Below, piece by piece: positions 10,931 through 23,211 of a stretch of 64,000 bases of DNA (the first letter of the stretch is position 1; every line of letters starts with the position of its first letter). The translations under genes were made by a program, and so were the position numbers. This DNA comes from Polytrichum commune (lineage: Eukaryota > Streptophyta > Polytrichopsida > Polytrichales > Polytrichaceae), in contig OX485807.1 in assembly GCA_950295325.1 (NCBI GenBank), positions 36,176,440 to 36,240,439 on the forward strand, read 5' to 3'. Under the pieces are notes generated by a model. That model saw only the letters and a list, made by a program, of their open reading frames with translations. It searched no databases and had not been told where the DNA came from.

Positions 10931-11691
10931 AACTTACATCTTCCATCCAGCTACTCTTTTTTTCAAGTTTCCAGTCACCGCCATCGAGCAACCTCCGCCC
11001 TCGCTCTTTGGGTAGCTAGTATCAATCCCTGAAGCTTCTCTGCCCGGAGAACCAAAGATTGCGTCTTCTAGCTCCGAATTTCAAAACGAGGCCATGACAA
11101 TGTCAGGACTTTCGGTGATTCCCACGGCAGCAGTAACCGCAGGGACGTTGAGAAGCGCTGGAAGCAGCAGGTGAAAGAAGGAAAAGTGAAGCAGTTGTCG
11201 GCAAAAGAAGCAGGCTATGCGAGAAGAGAAAACAAAAACCTTTGGTGTCCGACTATAAGAGAAAAAATAAACCTTCAGCGCCTGACAAAAAGAGAAAACA
11301 AAAACCTAAGGATGGGAGGGGAAAAGGGTCCTTGTTACTTTGAGCTGAACGAATCATTTCAAAACCCTAATACTGCCTCTTTCCCCGATATTACCTTGAC
11401 ACCTTGTACATGGTTCATACTACCCTATAAGGTTGCTAACGAAAATCGTTAATCCTAGTTAATCCTAATTTCATCCAATATGAAAACTTATGATATGTAG
11501 TATAGTAAAAGTACCATACAAGTACAATTATTGTATACTTTTTAAAGGCCTTCCATATATGTACGTAACTATAAATTATAACATGTATACCATATGTATA
11601 CGTAATACGGCAAGGTCCAAATCAATACCCCTCTTGTGCACTCACGTATACTCGTACATGTTTAGTACAATGCACCCCCCGAGCCTCATTC

Positions 11692-13234
11692 TCTCCGATA
11701 CCAACAACCACAGTCCAATCTATTGAAACCAATTACTGCCACGACAAATTCACATAACAATTTGTACGAGAAAATACAAGAAATACAACCCACTTGTAGA
11801 AGCCCTCAAACTTAAAGAATGAAATGTCAACCCCTTGGTGGCACAAACTGCTAGTGTCATAGGAGCTATTCCACATCCCAACCCTCAAATGCCTCCAAAG
11901 ACTTAAAGAAATGCCCAAATGCATCATCAAAACACTCACATAAAAATTACAACAAATTTCCCCTAAATACTTTACTTACATTGTCCTCAACAAATGCAAA
12001 TTAGAAGAAACCAACACCCAATACAACCCCCACCATAAAAAAGAAAACACCTCCTTGATTAGGGCATGATAAGGCTCTACCCTAAGGGAGAGCAAAACCC
12101 AACTACATACAAGTAGGGATTACACCACTAGGGAAACCACCCATGCTTTACATGAGTATTCCTTGGTGATGAATGGGTTTTTATTCATGCACATGCCAAC
12201 TTCCAAGAAGCACTTGCGTTTTTATTTATTTATCTTATGAAAATGGTCACTACAAACATAACATTATCTAGTTGCTAGCAGGGTGCAAGCACAGTCAAGT
12301 ACACAACACGATTCCCCTGCATAGGTTTTAGTGGAAGTGATTAAAAACTATATACTAACTTTGAATTTTGCAAAAAAATAATAATCATAAACATTTGCAA
12401 CCCATTGATCTACAAAGCCAAGCAATTTATGTTGCTAAATGTTTTTTCAAGAATAGTCGACATATATTAAAAGACGGTGCAAGTAGTGTGCAAGTAGATA
12501 TATTGAACATGTAATTGTCTAGAATTTGTTTAAAACATGATAAAATTACATTGGATTGATGTTTTTCTAGAATTTTTTTTGTGATGGTGCCTTCAAGTTT
12601 ATAATGAATTCAAGGAATATGAAAAAAAAATCAACTTCAAAATATTTAAGGTCATGAAATCTATGTCCAAAATCAAAATTAGCCATTACCTTTTGAGCAA
12701 TATTTTTAATGATAGGTTTTGAAGATTCCATCTTGGTATTCTATATTTGAATATCTAACATAAAAAATTAAGGGCATCATGAAAAAATCCAATTTAAACA
12801 ACACTTTATTATTACTTTTAAGCATTTGACCAATTTTTTTATGAATTTAGTATACTGAAACATTTTTTTGTATACAAAATTGTGTTTGCTCCCAACATCT
12901 GTTTCATTTTAATAATACAATGGCATTGCTTCACTTGACTTTACTAGGTTGAATGTGCTAGTGCAGTGCTATGTTGAGAGAATAAACATAATATAATTCC
13001 AAATAGAATAAGGCTTATTCCCAATCCCACCCATCATACAAACTCAGCTGGATAATGTTATGAATCGTATGCTCCATGACATTAGATTTGTGAAAATGTT
13101 GCCTCTATATAACAACCCTCTTGAGAGGTTGTATTGTGAAGTTTTCGGACTCAAATCGTTGATATGTTGATCAGTGAGTCAGGGACATTTTTGGACACAA
13201 TTGGTCGAGATCCTAGTATTTCCAAGTCCAATGG
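11692..13234. other. Intergenic, nothing identified
   Basis: AT-rich sequence between short-TIR copy B and hAT element 2. I see no coding frame, RNA or structured repeat that I can support. Confidence 0.5.
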
Positions 13235-13242
13235 GTTACATG

Positions 13243-15357
13243 CAGTGTGTATGTTTGACAAATTTCATTTGACGTTCAACTTCAAATTCAAAGTGTCATG
13301 TGATGTTTTCAATAACAAAAATGAATGTCAATTGGCATATACAATTAAAATTGAAACTGTCACCTAAATTTTGGGTTACACAATATTTTAGAAAAAATAT
13401 ATATTTTGAATAATCAAAATAAAATCTTGATTTGTGACAAAGAAAAACTATCATTTGAGCTTAAGTATCCTTCGGTCTTGCATGTTTCTCCAAATGTTGA
13501 AGATGGTAGCCCAATACATTGCATCCACTTCAAGCCCACAAGAGAGTCTTGCATAAGAGCATCAAGGGTCTTCAAGTTCAACCTATTATGCAAGTGGCTT
13601 TTGATTGCATTTTGTTTGGAAAATCCTCTCTCACAAATAGCTATACTTGATGAAATGAGTGTAATTTTATTTATTTTGCCAAAGTTGCATAAGCTTTAGG
13701 CCAATTTGTGTGTCATTCCAAATTGCTACCACATATGCACCAAGCCTCAAATATCATTTTGTTCTCACACTCATGTCAAAGTGTTTTCATGAATTCCAAG
13801 AGTTCTCCCTTACACATGTCACTTTCTTCTACACTGTATTGAAACTTCAGCAATATCCTTTCGAGCCACAATTCGATATTTGTGATTCGGTCGTTATTAT
13901 CGCTTGGATAATTACAAAGGTTGAACAATTTGGCTGCATTGAACACTGGAAGGTATGGGAAACGATCATTCAAAGCATGAACAACTCCTTGCACATAAGA
14001 TGCACCCAGTAGTATGCATTGTTGTAACTCATTGGGCCCATCAGTTCCCAATGCATGAATAATACGATCTCCTATATTTTTTTCATAACTCAATTGAAGA
14101 AAACCTGGAGATTCTCTCAAGAAATTTTCCTAAATTCTTGCTTGTACGTCCAAACATAGGTCCATTCCTGGATTAAAAATGACATTATAAAATTGAAATA
14201 GAGATATCCATGGTTGCACTAATAGTTGTGATATCAACCATATCATATTGAAATTTGTTGTTCAATTTATTCAACTTGTGTAAAACATCTACAATCAAGT
14301 TCAAATAAAAATGGAATTTAAAAGAGCACATGATCTCATACCAATGCGGCTCTTAATCTCTAAATAATTCCAATGCCGCCGGCATGTAGTGTAGTAAGTG
14401 GATCATGACATTACCTCGAGAAAGCCACCGCACTGCATGAATTTGTAAAACCACTACATAATTTCCTTCAAATACATCCTTCAACAATAGTTTCAGCTTG
14501 TTGCATCAATTTGTACTATGGCCCACCCACTCATAAATTTTGTTGGCAAAATGATCCACAATTTAAAACTCTATAAAAGCTCTAGCTACATCTCTTGCAG
14601 CTAAAGCTTCACGATGTGCAATACAATGCACATTTATGAGAGTTGAAACCTTTGCATGCATTCTAGCCGCTAGTTCCGAACGGCGTCCCGTCATATTAGA
14701 AGTCCCAGTAGTGGCTAAAGCTACTTGGCTGAGAGGCATCCGATGCATTTTCTCCAATATTCCAGTGACAACCTCATACATTGATTCTAATGTACCATCT
14801 GCACTATGCAAAGTCTACCTCAAATCATCTCAGTGTCAAGTTGGGACGCCTCAAAATTAACCCAATTTTTAACCAACCAAAGCATCACTCTTCAAGATCC
14901 GTTGGGGCAAATTGTTCATTCACATACACATACAAAGCAGTCGTGGAAATACATCCTTAATAGACCAAGAACAATGGTCTTGTCGGCCTTGTACTTAGCC
15001 TCCACCACCTCTCTGACCATCGTCTCAGCTATAGAGCCTTCCTGGTTACAAAGGAAATTGCAAGAGCAAGGCTAAATTAAGTATGTTAATGAGTGTGGGA
15101 AGTTCTCCTACTATCATGGGTTATGTTTTCCGGGTACTTGAGCTTTAGTTGATAGTACTTAAGTTGCCCAATAATACGTGTCATTTCAATTTCTAGCATG
15201 TCAATTGACGTTTTTTTCTTTTCTTTTCTTCACAAGTCACAGTACGTGTCAACTTCTAAATTGTGCGTGTCAATTAACATGCATTCTTTTTGTGGGTGCG
15301 AGTTTTTGCGTGTCAAAAGTGGAAAACTTGCAAAACCTTTGTCAAACATACACACTG
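13243..15357 (-). mobile_element. Defective hAT element 2 (2115 bp) with intact TIRs and TSD
   Basis: The left end starts CAGTGTGTATGTTTGACAAA and the right end is the inverse of CAGTGTGTATGTTTGACAAA. A perfect 8-bp duplication GTTACATG lies at 13235-13242 and 15358-15365. It holds pieces of an hAT transposase on the minus strand: 14563-14811 (TGTSNMTGRRSELAARMHAK then VHCIAHREALAA), 13776-14120, and a stop-riddled C-terminal part at 13430-13770. It is longer than element 1 but also non-autonomous. Both carry the CTTCACAAGTCACA-type subterminal sequence at the right end. Confidence 0.92.
13430..14811 (-). pseudogene. Degenerate hAT transposase of the ZNF862/ZBED-like group
   Basis: Fragments lie in order on the minus strand. 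14811-14563 has the catalytic-core style MTGRRSELAARM...HCIAHREALAA. 14120-13776 is a helical middle part. 13770-13430 is the C-terminal dimerisation part with stops and frameshifts. The order matches an hAT transposase read from N to C. No intact reading frame remains. Confidence 0.8.
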
Positions 15358-15365
15358 GTTACATG

Positions 15366-16410
15366 TTGACATCTTCCGGTTTCCTGCATTAATTCAAGGA
15401 ATATTCCATACAACTCCTCTAAAACAGTCGGTTTTTCCCCTAAAGGCGTGAACTTGAACTGATAATTTCTCAAACTCCACCGGTTCATCTCCCCGTCATT
15501 CATTGACATTGATCACCATTTTCACACCCAAAAATAAAAAATAAAAAATGGAAAATAAAAATAATGGAAAAAAGGAAATTATATATGTGGCCACTTGTAG
15601 ATCTATATACCATGTGTATTGTGTGTTCCTGAAATTGGCGCGGTTCTGAGTTTTTTGAAATTTGAATTTGCTACCGCCCTGTAGGAAAATGGAGATAATT
15701 GAAGGTCGCAGGGCTCCTGGTTCTGGGAGCTCGATCTCCGCACCAATAAGGAACTGACACGTAGGCAAGCGTAAGCGCAAAAACCGGTTACGATCTGTTT
15801 CGGTAACTGAGCTCGTTTCCTGGAGTTTCTCAGCTTTAACTTATTGCAAAGCAGGAAGCCGTAGGTAACCTAAAACCCTGGAGGAGATCTCTCTAACTTA
15901 TTACTTGTGCTTTCTAAATCTTGTGCATCTCCATATGAATATATATATATCTGTCAACCGAGAGGGTTTAACTGATGAAGTCGGGTTCTAGTTGACGGTC
16001 AATTTCTTTACCCAATGTCTTACTTTCTTAAACACATTTCTCACATAGATTCCGCAAATAGGGGTTTCGCCAGTCGTGGTCGGTTCTTGTCATTGTGACC
16101 ATGTCACTTTGAGGATTCTGGGTCTGGCATTGCACTTTGGGAGTATTATTTTCTATCTCGTCGTATAGAAAATATGTGTATGTATGTGGGTTCGGGTTGA
16201 CGGTTCCATCCGAAGGAGGATTTTTTGACGTAAGCTCGACATTTGGAAGCTGGGGTTTCTACCTGGAAGGAAGGACGTTAGGCTGCAGCATATCATCATC
16301 CCATATACCTATACAGACACGTATAGACACGTACAGTCTGTACATACAAGTGAGCCATTTCAGGGGTTGAAGAAGTGGGTTCAAATTGAGAACAGAGTTT
16401 TAGGAAAGAG
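15366..16410 (+). other. Promoter and 5' leader region of the Hva1_TUDOR gene
   Basis: This spacer separates hAT element 2 from the ATG at 16411. No coding frame is supported. There is a short TA run near 15941-15952 and GTAGGTAACC at 15861, which could be a donor in a 5' UTR intron. The transcription start cannot be placed from sequence alone. Confidence 0.4.
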
Positions 16411-18272
16411 ATGACGAAGCCAGAATTCAACGCAGGGGACAGGGTGTCATGGAAGTATGGAGCTGGCAAAGGAACCGGCCATATTATAGAGAAGCTCACC
16501 AAGGCCACCAAGCTGTATGGGAAGAATTTCAAGGCCACGGCCGAGGAGCCCAAGTACAAAATCAAGAGCGACAAAGGCAAGGCAGCCCACCACATTTTGT
16601 GACCCCATTTTTTTTTACGTGTCTTGCATGTATTTATATATTTCACATACTTAATGTCAGAACCATACCATAGCCATGGGTCATCTTTGCAAATGTGTTT
16701 CTTTCTCTGGTTTTTGTGACAATGCCTTGGCACACTTTTTGATGTTCATTTCTGCACCTCTTTACCCTAGAAGTGGATATGGAGGATGGGTAAAGACCAA
16801 TTTTCGAACATACGAGATTGCACTATTCATTTGTTGGTTGCTGTAGTAGCCAGCCAGCCAGCCAGCCAGCCATGCCATGCCCTCATTGTTTTGCCGTTGC
16901 TAATAAACCAAACCCCATCTTTTTTCAATGGAACTTAGGGACTTTACTCTCTCCATGTTGCTTCAGATTCTTTCCATGTAAAGACGACCTTGCTGTCACG
17001 TAATCAGAAGGTAACGTGTTCTGTGATGATTGTGCATACAGGAAAGGAACTGATTCGGAATCCAGAGACATTGGAAATGCTGTTGGATGCTGCTGGCGAA
17101 ACTGAGGGAGCAGAGAAAGAGGAAGTCGGTGGCGACAAAGATGAGGAGATTGAAGATGCTGAAGGTACTGTGTAAGTTATTTGACGGGTTGATTTGCACC
17201 AATTACAGATGATTCATACTGTATGAATTCTGTGCAGAATCTTGTTCATAGGACTCTCATAGTAAGTTACCAGCTAAGGCCGAGAGAAGTTGTCTCCGAA
17301 CCCTCCTTCGCAGGCAGTGCTTAAGGTGAGTGACCTGAATTGGGCACCGCCAACTTTTGGCCTACCTACACGCGGATTTAGAATATCATGTTGTTGTTAG
17401 ATTGTTAGCATTCGAGTAACAAACCCAACGTCATCAAAGTCGTCCAGTTTTTGTGACGTAAGAATTAGTGATGAATTTTCAAAGTTTGAAACTTGGATGA
17501 CCCATTCATGTTACGTGGGGCCTCTGGGCATTTTTGGTCCTTAGAGTAACAATGTAAGTGCTCGTTTACAGGTCCACCCAGACAGACAGTTATAGGGCTT
17601 GAAGTTGTGACACCCATTCAAACAGTGGTTGAATAAGGTGACTCACCTTATTTCAACTCTCCTCAGGGTTTCAAGTCATCCAGTTTTAAGTGTCCTGATT
17701 TTGGTTAGAGTCTCAAGGTTGAAAATGGACCAAAGAGTTCCAAATTTAACTTGCCCCAATAGCATCACAGCTTGTCTAATGTTTCAAGTTTTCTTATCTT
17801 TGTTGTTTATCTTTCACCATTTACATTGTAGTACAGGAGCTTTTCTCTGTATTCAAGCAGTGTGTTCTCCATAGTGTACTGGGCTATCTATGAAATCGAT
17901 GTTGTGTGTGAATTGATGTTTGCAAAATATGACTCAGGCGACGAGAAAGAGGATGATACTGAAGTGGACAAGGAGCACGAGGTTGGTGGGGAGCCATTGC
18001 AGCAGATGCCTGAGTCAAAGACAAAGAGTGACATGATCGTAGGGGAATCCATCCCTCACTTAGAAAATGCAGATGAAGATGCAAGTCTATCCAAGAGCGA
18101 GGTTCGTTATGAGCCCGATCGGAAACTTCATGATGCTGCCAACAGTGGTGACGAAAATGATGTGAAGATGGAAGAAGCAAAAGGTGAAGAAAATGGCATT
18201 GATAAAACGCATTCTGTGCATAGTTCGCCATGTGAAGAGGTCCCACAGCCAGGTCTTGATTCTGTCAAGTAA
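16411..18272 (+). CDS. Hva1_TUDOR (DUF2945) domain protein with acidic C-terminal tail
   Basis: Three exons, 16411-16576, 17042-17164 and 17938-18272, join in phase 1 at both junctions to give 207 residues. The first exon has the DUF2945/Hva1 TUDOR fold signature: FNAGDRVSWKYGAGKGTGHI, then KLTKATKLYGKNFKAT and PKYKIKSDKGK. After splicing it continues GKELIRNPETLEMLLDAAGE, where bacterial relatives have a GKEAxHKPEAL-type end. Residues from about 75 on are Glu/Asp/Lys-rich and probably disordered. Intron 1 must use a GC donor (AAAG/GCAAGG) with a CATACAG acceptor; intron 2 is GT-AG. Unspliced, exon 1 reads on 10 more codons to a stop at 16602 and gives a 63-residue protein still ending in KAAHHIL, so intron retention would make a short form. 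The family is mainly bacterial and fungal, with unknown or chromatin-type roles. Function in plants is unknown to me. Confidence 0.75.
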
Positions 18273-19769
18273 GCGAGAGAGCTGCCTTCTTGGAAAGCAA
18301 AGAGCAGAAGCTGTATCTCTCCAATTTGTGTGTACATCTCATGTTAATAATTTTCATCTTGATATGAGTTTCCCAACGAGAAATTGAACTGCTGTGTCGT
18401 GATTCGTAGTGAACGTGTGACATTGCTTCATCACCATTTGATTGCAAAGTTTAATCTAGAGGGGTCTCACTCAGTTGCTGGAACAGCCTTCACCACATGT
18501 GATTTGCCTGTCATTTCTCAACATGTCTTTCCCTGGTATAGGAGTTGGGGAGATAAATAAACAAGTGAACTTTAAATGCGGAGAATGAAGATGGTTGAGG
18601 GCTAGAGATGTCCACATCTCCATGTGTTTGTACAGGTTACCAACAGAATTGTCATCCTTTTAAGTTCTCTATTGTTAACAGTTGAATTTCATCAAACAAA
18701 TAGGTAACATTTGTTTGCATTAAGTTGTTATGATTGTGCAATTTGTACAACTTTGCCTCACCTAAAGAGTGCTTTACGTTGTTAGCAGGTTTAGTCTGAT
18801 GACATGTAGAGTGAGTAGGTAGTAGTACCTACTGGAGTTTAAGTTACTGGGATATCCTGAATTCATTAATCAGATGCTCTGTGGTCCTTAGCAACAAAAA
18901 TGGATTTCCTCTAAATGCTCTGCTTGGGCAAAATGAATGAATGAATGAATGAATTAGAAGTGCCTACCTCGTGTGTCGAGATGACGACTTCCCACATGAC
19001 ACTTAAATCTATGTTTCTACCTAAAAGGACTATGCCTACATTCTTCAACTCCAATTCAACTGTTTAGAGTTTTTCAGTGACTCAGCTGCAACCCCAAGGC
19101 ACCACTTGGCTCTACAGCCAATTTCAAGACCCTAAAACACAACTGTGCTGCAGCAACAATTTTGCCACCCATAACTGGGATGACATTGCTTACAATATCA
19201 CACACAGTTCACAGAATCCCGTGAGTGCCATGAAAGATGATGCACACATTGAAGTTTAAATTGAAAAGGTTTATTGTAAAACATAAAGCACACAATAGTG
19301 CAAGATGATTAACAAATCTAGACGTGCCCATTCCTATTTGCCTCATGATATTCAGAGCTCGTATGAATATCTTATTCACTATCAAAATGAAAGATTATGG
19401 TGCTCACCAAGCGGTCATGTAGGTGCACCCAATCATGTTGACTATAGAGCCCATAATGGTTAGCATATATTTTGAGCATGCGGTCCAATCTCTTTTAAAC
19501 AAATGTCTATTTGGTGTCCATTCTTAGATCCACACCTAACCACATACCACTCAAATATAGGTATCCAGATTATTGCTATGGTGAATTCAGGCTCGTTTGT
19601 CTGATAGCTTGACAATTGCATATTTCTGCATCCACACTGACATATTCTATGGACTCGATGCAAAGCATAACAACTCATAAATGTTACTAAATGGGCACAA
19701 AATACTAGAATCAAAACGTTAAATTTAGAAAATTTAAACTATGTATCAATAGAGATAGACACAGAATAT

Positions 19770-19814
<45 letters not shown>

Positions 19815-20112
19815 TTTGCAGCTCAAAAGAAAGTCCTAACACTCCCAAAAAAAATACATGTACATATCAAGCAAGAAGAACATATAATATCAGAATTATT
19901 CAAACAAAGACAGTTGCATGAATTTGTGGAGATCTTTCTAATTGAACAGATTTTAAATAATTTATTACAGATTCCATAGACTCTGAATCTAAATTTGAGA
20001 AAACACTACCTATATACAGTGGTGCATTTTGTGTACATAAAATTTTAATCTAATGTACACAATGTTTGAACAATGTAGAAAAGCTTCACGTGTGAAGAGT
20101 GATTGAAGGTGT
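18273..20112. other. Intergenic: repeat copy and microsatellites
   Basis: 3' flank of the Hva1_TUDOR gene, then a (GAAT)n run near 18935-18953, a copy of the dispersed repeat at about 19285-19720, and a compound (TA)n(GATA)n(GA)n microsatellite at 19770-19814. No gene is supported. Confidence 0.6.
19770..19814. repeat. Compound microsatellite (TA)n (GATA)n (GA)n
   Basis: Consecutive runs of TA, GATA and GA units are plain in the sequence. Confidence 0.95.
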
Positions 20113-23100
20113 TCAATTAGGCTGAGGATCCTTTCCAAATCCCATAAAACAATGTGTTGTCATCATGTTCCCACGACGCAATGCTTGGGCAATTCGCCCC
20201 ACCAGAGGGAATTTCACAGTGTTTTTGTTCCACAAAGGTTTCTCATCCCACCTGGCATGTCGGAAGAGTTTGTTTGTTAGAAAATCCGCTAAGTTTAGTT
20301 TTGTTGAGCTTTCACTCAATGTGCTACAACACGCAGATTCAGAGACTTACATACATTTTTTTAGCGTGAACTTGTAAAGTCCTTAAAAATCAAAAAGATT
20401 TTTTCCCCCAAAATCTTGGTACACAAGATGGCAAGGTTTACAGAGTGTTAAAGGGGAGCTTACATATCCTCATGGCTGACAATTTTACCTTCTTCTACCT
20501 GCACCCAGTTTCCCAAGACAGAAAATTTTAACTCGGCAACAATATAACAAGGACCGAGTGAGTGGACTATCAGGTGGTGAATGCAAATATCTGTGTTGGG
20601 TTACAATCAAGTACTATAGAATGCTGTCTGGTTCAACACTTTTGAGTGCCAGAAGCTAATTTCCATGTTGGATTGAGCAGGTCTTGAACAATGTGGATAC
20701 GATATGTGGCAAAATTCTTTTAAAATAAAATTTATTTATTGAACCAGACAAGTGTCTACAGTAATGGTTTCTAAAACTTCTGGCAAATTGACAGTTGAGA
20801 TGAAATGGCCTTCACTACACTAAACATCTGATTTAGTGTGGCACAGAATTATATGCCATCTTAATTAAAATGGTCTTAAGTATCATGTGATGCCCTGTCT
20901 AGTCTCCGCCCAATGATTGCAAGACAATTAGCATGGGTCGATGATGAGTAGTGTGAGCCACACTAAATAAGGTGCACTTCACCAAAAACTCACAAGGAAT
21001 CATATGGGAAGAGTCATGCAAACCTGAAGTTTGATGAGGGTTTTCACGCTGAAAACTTTCTGTATGAATTTGTACTCCTGTGTGTTATGGATGCGAATCT
21101 GCACCAGGACATTCCAGCACATAGAAAACCTCTAAATTCGTATAGCAACATGGATATCACATTGGTCCAACCACATCACACCAAATTGGAGCATTGAATC
21201 ATTGCCTACCAAACATAGGGTTTGCAATTTTAATCTTTTTTTTTTCACATTTTATAGTTGCAAGACCTAAAAGGCTGAATCATGAATTGAATCAAGTTTG
21301 AATGACTCATTAGCTTAATGTTGATGAGTTTTGCCCTAAAAAGCTACTCGGTTGCAGATATCGGACAATACCTCCCCTGAATTCGGAGATTGTTCATCCT
21401 CCTCTACTCTGTATTCCAACATTCTCCCCTCCTTAAAAACCTGTTTCGCAATGAAGAACAGATCTTCTCGTCAGTGATACATTGGGAATCCTATAAACTC
21501 TTTCAATGAAATTTGTTGGCCTGCTTTGATTTTAGTCTCCAACAAAAATTTCAAAGCTAAGGAACTTTTTTTTTAAATGCAACACATCATAAAAGTTTTG
21601 AATACCTTAGGGATGGAATAGAATGCAGATTTAATCTGTGCCACCCTGCATGACACCCACTCCAGACATTTTAGGTCCAAATATGAGCATTTCTTTGCCA
21701 AAGCATTGAAGGGCTGAAACCTTAACAACATTGGTTCCTCATGAGGAAAACAGCCTAAAACTGAATTTATGGCAAAGAGGCAATAAACTCATGAGAAAAA
21801 CTGTTATTGCCTTCTTTGCCATAAAATTTCTTTAATTCCTTACCCATGGGCTCGCATGAGCGGATCCTCGAAAGTTGCATTTGGAGCATACATTTCATAG
21901 TCCAAGGCAGTTGACTTGCAGTTGTACCTGAAAAGAAAAACATGCATGTGGGAAATGAGGTGGGTATCCCAACTCCGTGGAGTGCAAAAATAGAACACAA
22001 AGAAGAGCAGTGAAGGTTTCACATACCAATTTATGCAACAAATAAAAATTAAAAAATTATATATATATCACACATCCCAGTGTTAAGATATTAATGAAAT
22101 TGGACACTTACATGTTGAGTATATGTGGGATGATTGGTGTGGCAAGGCGTCCGAGCTCCTTGCTGGTGTCCACACTAGCCATCCCTGTCGTGGCGCCTGA
22201 AAACATCCAAAGTATGAGGACCCAAACTTGATAAGAAATTCAATAATGACTATGAATATGTGCCATAGTAACGATTTCAAGTTAATGGAATGTACTGGGG
22301 AAGGCGAAAAGAGATAAATGAATAGACGCTTTGAATGATGTAGGCTCATTATATAATTCAAAGTAGGGAAAATTGGAACGCCACTTGGGGAGGGGAAGTC
22401 TCTCCCACCCATCATTATGTGAGAAGCTCCAAGAGCTTCTTCATCTTGATAGCGCAATTTCTTAGTTCCTTGTTCTTCTTGTGTGAGCTATGGCACCCAA
22501 CCTCTTTTTTTCCAACTAATCCCACCCAACCCCCACCCAAACTCTTCAAGATACCTTTTAATTTTGAGAGATCTAGGTGATAGGAATAAGTGAGGACCAC
22601 CAATGGTGTGGTGTATAGAGGAGGCCACTACAATACTGTGAGAAGCTCCAAGAACTTCCCCTTGATAGCACAATTTCTTTGTACCTTCTTCCTTCTTGTC
22701 TGAGTTTAGACAGCTACACTTTCCTATTAGACGTATACAAAACTGAATGTCCACTAATATTACACTCCACAACCAAAACAAACCCATGATTGCAGCACAA
22801 CTAGTTGCTTCGGCGTGACCAACAAAAGTGGTCCACCACAACCCTCGCACATTTGGCTCTTCCGCTCCGTGAAAGAAGCTCAGAAACCTCCCCAAAGCCT
22901 CCGACAATGAGCTCAGCATTTGGCACTCCAAACTCCCAGAAGCAATTTCAGGAAAACCGAAGACAAAAACTTCAACCCAAGAAACGAATTTCAAAAAACA
23001 GACCTAGCCGCACCCTCTGTCTAGGTAAATTTATCATCACCAATCAATATCCTACAAACTTAACTTAACTCAACTCAGCTTGGCTGTTCTCCCAAGCACA

Positions 23101-23211
23101 ATCCACCCTTCCTTCCTTGTGGTGCATGACGATGCTGTGTGGGAAGATGAAGTGTTTACCTGCATTGTCTGCCATGGCTCTCCAAGCTGTTGCACGCAGA
23201 GCTTGGTACAT
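20113..23211 (-). CDS. DUF2358 family protein (NTF2-like fold), eight small exons
   Basis: I assembled exons 23160-23211, 22112-22196, 21844-21927, 21606-21645, 21372-21440, 21024-21098, 20464-20498 and 20113-20251. All junctions are GT-AG and phase-matched, giving 192 residues and a stop. Key stretches are TSKELGRLATPIIPHILNMY, NCKSTALDYEMYAPNATFED, QIKSAFYSIPKVF, EEGKIVSHEDMWDEKPLWNK, FPLVGRIAQALRRGN and MGFGKDPQPN. These match plant DUF2358 proteins (Arabidopsis At1g16320/At1g79510-type, from memory), which have an NTF2-like alpha+beta cone and no settled biochemical role. The start is fixed by an in-frame stop two codons upstream. The short N terminus (MYQALRATAWRAMADNAG) lacks a long transit peptide. 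Several exons are only 35-85 nt. Confidence 0.9.
20813..20984. mobile_element. MITE-like repeat with CACTACACTAAA ends (in DUF2358 intron 6)
   Basis: The left end CACTACACTAAACATCTGAT is mirrored at the right by the inverse of TTATTTAGTGTGGCTC. It shares an internal block (ATTGCAAGACAATTAGCATG, GGGTCGATGATG) with 34655-34852 and 58637-58830. It lies between exons 6 and 7 of the DUF2358 gene. Exact ends and TSD are not resolved. Confidence 0.6.

Larger units (their letters stand above)
9734..11683 (-). mobile_element. Short-TIR transposon copy B (1950 bp) carrying a captured AUGMIN1 fragment
   Basis: Same termini as copy A: CTCGGGGGGTGCAC and its exact inverse. A perfect 8-bp duplication CCTCATTC lies at 9726-9733 and 11684-11691. 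The arms 9734-10176 and about 11467-11683 match copy A closely. The roughly 1.29 kb between them (10177-11466) is absent from A and contains host gene sequence, the first exon of an AUGMIN subunit 1 (HAUS1-like) gene with its upstream region, on the minus strand. This is a Pack-type gene capture. Confidence 0.9.

Noticed and set aside
16990-17175. Separate small gene starting at an ATG upstream of GKELIRNPETLEML
   Set aside because: The frame crosses a good acceptor (CATACAG) and its downstream part continues the Hva1_TUDOR protein in phase, so it is exon 2 with intron sequence read through.
22488-22994. 168-codon minus-strand frame as first exon of the DUF2358 gene
   Set aside because: It has no transit-peptide or family character and cannot be joined in phase. 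The 52-nt exon at 23160-23211 joins perfectly.
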